Source of the DNA: an uncultured Oligoflexia bacterium
Lineage (GTDB): Bacteria > Bdellovibrionota > Bacteriovoracia > Bacteriovoracales > Bacteriovoracaceae
Assembly: GCA_950061135.1 (NCBI GenBank)
Contig: CATLVU010000019.1
Location: forward strand, 1 to 32,878
Reading direction: 5' to 3'
Length of the DNA stretch: 32,878 nucleotides
Below are positions 31,208-32,878 of the stretch, piece by piece. The notes under the pieces are model-generated. The model searched no databases. It had not been told where the DNA came from and saw only the letters and a list, made by a program, of their open reading frames with translations. The position numbers and the translations under genes are program-made. The number at the start of each line of letters is the position of its first letter. The first letter of the stretch is position 1.

Positions 31208-32395
31208 ATGAATTATCAAATAGAATCTAATATTAAAAGTGTTGCACTTGAAGACCCTCTTCTCAACCTCATAGAACTGGTTAGTATAAACTCCCAAACA
31301 AAGAACTATAAGGGAGTTGAAACTGCTCAGTATTATGTCGCAAAAAAATTGGAAAGGTTAGGTTTTCAAACACAAATGATAAAAAATACTGAAGTCTCTT
31401 CAGGCCCAATGTTAATTGCCGAAAAAAAAGGACAAGTAGATAATTGGTTTACTCTAATAGGACATACTGACACAGTAAATAATCCGGATCGCTATCCTCT
31501 GAGTATCGACTCTAAAAACGATAGAGTCTATGGGGCTGGTGTTGCTGACGATAAAGGTGGGGTTGTTATTGGTATTTCTTCTCTTGAAAAATTTTTGATT
31601 AGAAATCCAAGACATAATTGTTCATTAAGGTTTATGATATCGCCAAATGAAGAACTCGGCTCAACAGGCTTTCACTCTTTATTAAATCAGATAGGCCAAA
31701 AGTCTCATTTTTTATTTGGGTTAGAGCCAGCAGACCCACGAGGCAGAATTATTCATTCAAGAAACGGAAATCGATGGTATAAAATTAAAATTCAAGGAAG
31801 GTCAGCACATTCTGGCAGATTCGGAGAAGAGTATATAAATGCTGCTCATCAGTTATTTCGAATAGGATATGAAATGATGTTATTAAATAATGAGCAGGAA
31901 AAAATGAGAGTTAATTTTGGAGCGATTAAAACATCAGAGAGCAGTTACAATACTATTAGCGCGAACGCGGAAGCCAAAATTGATACGAGATTCAATACTA
32001 TATTACAAAGAGATAAGATTCATCATTCTTTAGAGAGTTTATTATCAGAAAGTTTGGAACAATGTCCTTATTCTCAAAAACTAGCTCAGGTTTTTTATTC
32101 TATTGAAGATGATTGTCCTCCTCTTACCTTAAAAAATTCAAATCTAGAGCTGGCAAGTATCATTTGCAACTTTATAGAGCACATAGAAGAAAGGAAGACT
32201 GAGTCTATTCATTCAGGCGGGGCTGCTGATATAAATTATTTATCCTCTCCAGCTAATTCTGGAGTAGATGGACTAGGCCCTATTGGTGGGAACTTACATA
32301 CTAATAAAGAATATATAGAAACCTCATCGCTTATAAGCCGAGCTGAAGTTCTTTATAATACTTTGAATTATTTAGAGTTTTTGAGTAAGGAATAA
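31208..32395 (+). CDS. M20-family metallopeptidase (glutamate carboxypeptidase-like)
   Basis: This 395-residue zinc hydrolase has the M20 ligand set: H86 in GHTDTV, D114 in YGAGVADDKGG, E148/E149 in PNEELGS, E173 in GLEPAD and a late His in NLHTNKE. A lid domain sits between (about 185-295, starting KIKIQGRSAHSG). The closest relatives in feel are carboxypeptidase G2/glutamate carboxypeptidase and acetylornithine deacetylase-like enzymes, which cut the C-terminal Glu or an N-acyl group from small peptides. It has no signal peptide. The ATG at 31208 lacks a clear ribosome site. It is followed one base later by plsC, and it adds to the amide-hydrolase theme of the window. Confidence 0.87.
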   Translation: MNYQIESNIKSVALEDPLLNLIELVSINSQTKNYKGVETAQYYVAKKLERLGFQTQMIKNTEVSSGPMLIAEKKGQVDNWFTLIGHTDTVNNPDRYPLSIDSKNDRVYGAGVADDKGGVVIGISSLEKFLIRNPRHNCSLRFMISPNEELGSTGFHSLLNQIGQKSHFLFGLEPADPRGRIIHSRNGNRWYKIKIQGRSAHSGRFGEEYINAAHQLFRIGYEMMLLNNEQEKMRVNFGAIKTSESSYNTISANAEAKIDTRFNTILQRDKIHHSLESLLSESLEQCPYSQKLAQVFYSIEDDCPPLTLKNSNLELASIICNFIEHIEERKTESIHSGGAADINYLSSPANSGVDGLGPIGGNLHTNKEYIETSSLISRAEVLYNTLNYLEFLSKE

Positions 32396-32396
32396 A

Positions 32397-32878
32397 ATGC
32401 AAAACTATTTAAGAGGAGTATTTAAACTTACGATTTTCTGTTTATTGTTAATAAGTTATATATCGATATCAATTCCATTATTACCAATGCTTACGTTGTT
32501 TCCAAATAAAACGAGAAAACTTTGTAATTATTTATTGCAAGCATATTCAAAAGCTTTGCTTTTGCTTATTGGTATAAAGGTAAAGACAAATATACAGAGC
32601 TTTAAAATTGGTGGAGAGTTAATAGTTTGTAATCATTTGGGCTATCTTGATATATTGGTAATCGCTTCTCGGTTTCCAACTTCTTTTGTTACATCACTAG
32701 AGATGAAACGCACAGCTGTTTTGGGACAGTTATGCTCTTTGGCCGGTTGTGTATTTGTAAACAGAAAAAACAAAGACAATATTGGCCATGAAATTCAAGA
32801 AATTACAGAAGCTTTAAGTGCTGGAATTAATGTGGCGGTTTTTCCAGAAGCAACTAGTACAAATGGAGAGTCGGTGTT
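32397..32878 (+). CDS. plsC: 1-acyl-sn-glycerol-3-phosphate acyltransferase, N-terminal part (runs off right edge)
   Basis: From an ATG one base after the M20 stop codon the frame stays open to the edge, about 160 residues. An N-terminal membrane segment (LTIFCLLLISYISISIPLLP) is followed by the three acyltransferase motifs: NHLGYLD (the HX4D catalytic site), FVNRKN and FPEATSTNG. The third is normally FPEGTSTNG in PlsC, so Gly is replaced by Ala here. It should transfer an acyl chain to lysophosphatidic acid in phospholipid synthesis at the inner membrane. No strong ribosome site precedes the ATG, so it is probably coupled to the M20 gene. The C-terminus lies outside the window. Confidence 0.88.
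   Translation, partial: MQNYLRGVFKLTIFCLLLISYISISIPLLPMLTLFPNKTRKLCNYLLQAYSKALLLLIGIKVKTNIQSFKIGGELIVCNHLGYLDILVIASRFPTSFVTSLEMKRTAVLGQLCSLAGCVFVNRKNKDNIGHEIQEITEALSAGINVAVFPEATSTNGESV

Overview
The window is an AT-rich chromosomal segment from a Gram-negative bacterium with outer-membrane barrels, lipid-modifying enzymes, murein synthesis and chemotaxis. The gene set and base composition fit the Bacteriovoracia side of the Bdellovibrionota (Halobacteriovorax-like), but that is inferred from gene character, not from a marker gene. Coding density is very high. No gap between genes exceeds about 210 bases, and I saw no tRNA, rRNA, insertion sequence, prophage or CRISPR array.

Layout. 1-2.3 kb: end of an unknown gene, exonuclease III, an XRE-type regulator with its own terminator, and an Arg/Asn-rich unknown protein. 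2.3-5.9 kb: a chemotaxis operon on the minus strand (soluble receptor with two PAS domains, cheB, cheR) preceded by a good match to a sigma-28 (FliA) promoter. 5.9-10.2 kb: a four-gene plus-strand operon of mdh, speD, a GCS2-family amide ligase and an AstE/aspartoacylase-like M14 hydrolase. 10.2-12.7 kb: a METTL25/RRNAD1-type methyltransferase divergent from murD. 12.6-19.1 kb: patatin-like lipase, outer-membrane barrel, tryptophan 2,3-dioxygenase (kynA), a long-type Xaa-Pro aminopeptidase, and a coupled pair of a membrane-anchored matrixin and a small barrel. 19.1-21.8 kb: serC, then a secreted HExxH protein that appears to be split by one in-frame stop codon. 21.8-24.5 kb: a divergent sulfur-handling locus (TauE/SafE on one side; persulfide-dioxygenase-like MBL protein plus two YeeE/YedE half-transporters on the other). 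Its shared promoter region carries two perfect FNR-type boxes flanking a 13-bp inverted repeat. 24.5-28.8 kb: a secreted unknown, then a LysR / ATP-grasp ligase / M14 hydrolase operon, divergent from a tiny acidic secreted protein. 28.8-32.9 kb: a DUF2391-like membrane protein, a GNAT protein, a MaoC-type hotdog protein, an M20 peptidase and the start of plsC.

How the genes work together. The clearest theme is that two separate operons in one 33-kb window each pair an ATP-dependent carboxylate-amine ligase (GCS2 in one, ATP-grasp in the other) with an AstE-like M14 zinc hydrolase, and an M20 glutamate-carboxypeptidase-like enzyme lies nearby. This looks like making and breaking small amide or gamma-glutamyl metabolites. 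The products are unknown. The second theme is oxygen/redox control of sulfane-sulfur detoxification at 21.8-24.5 kb.
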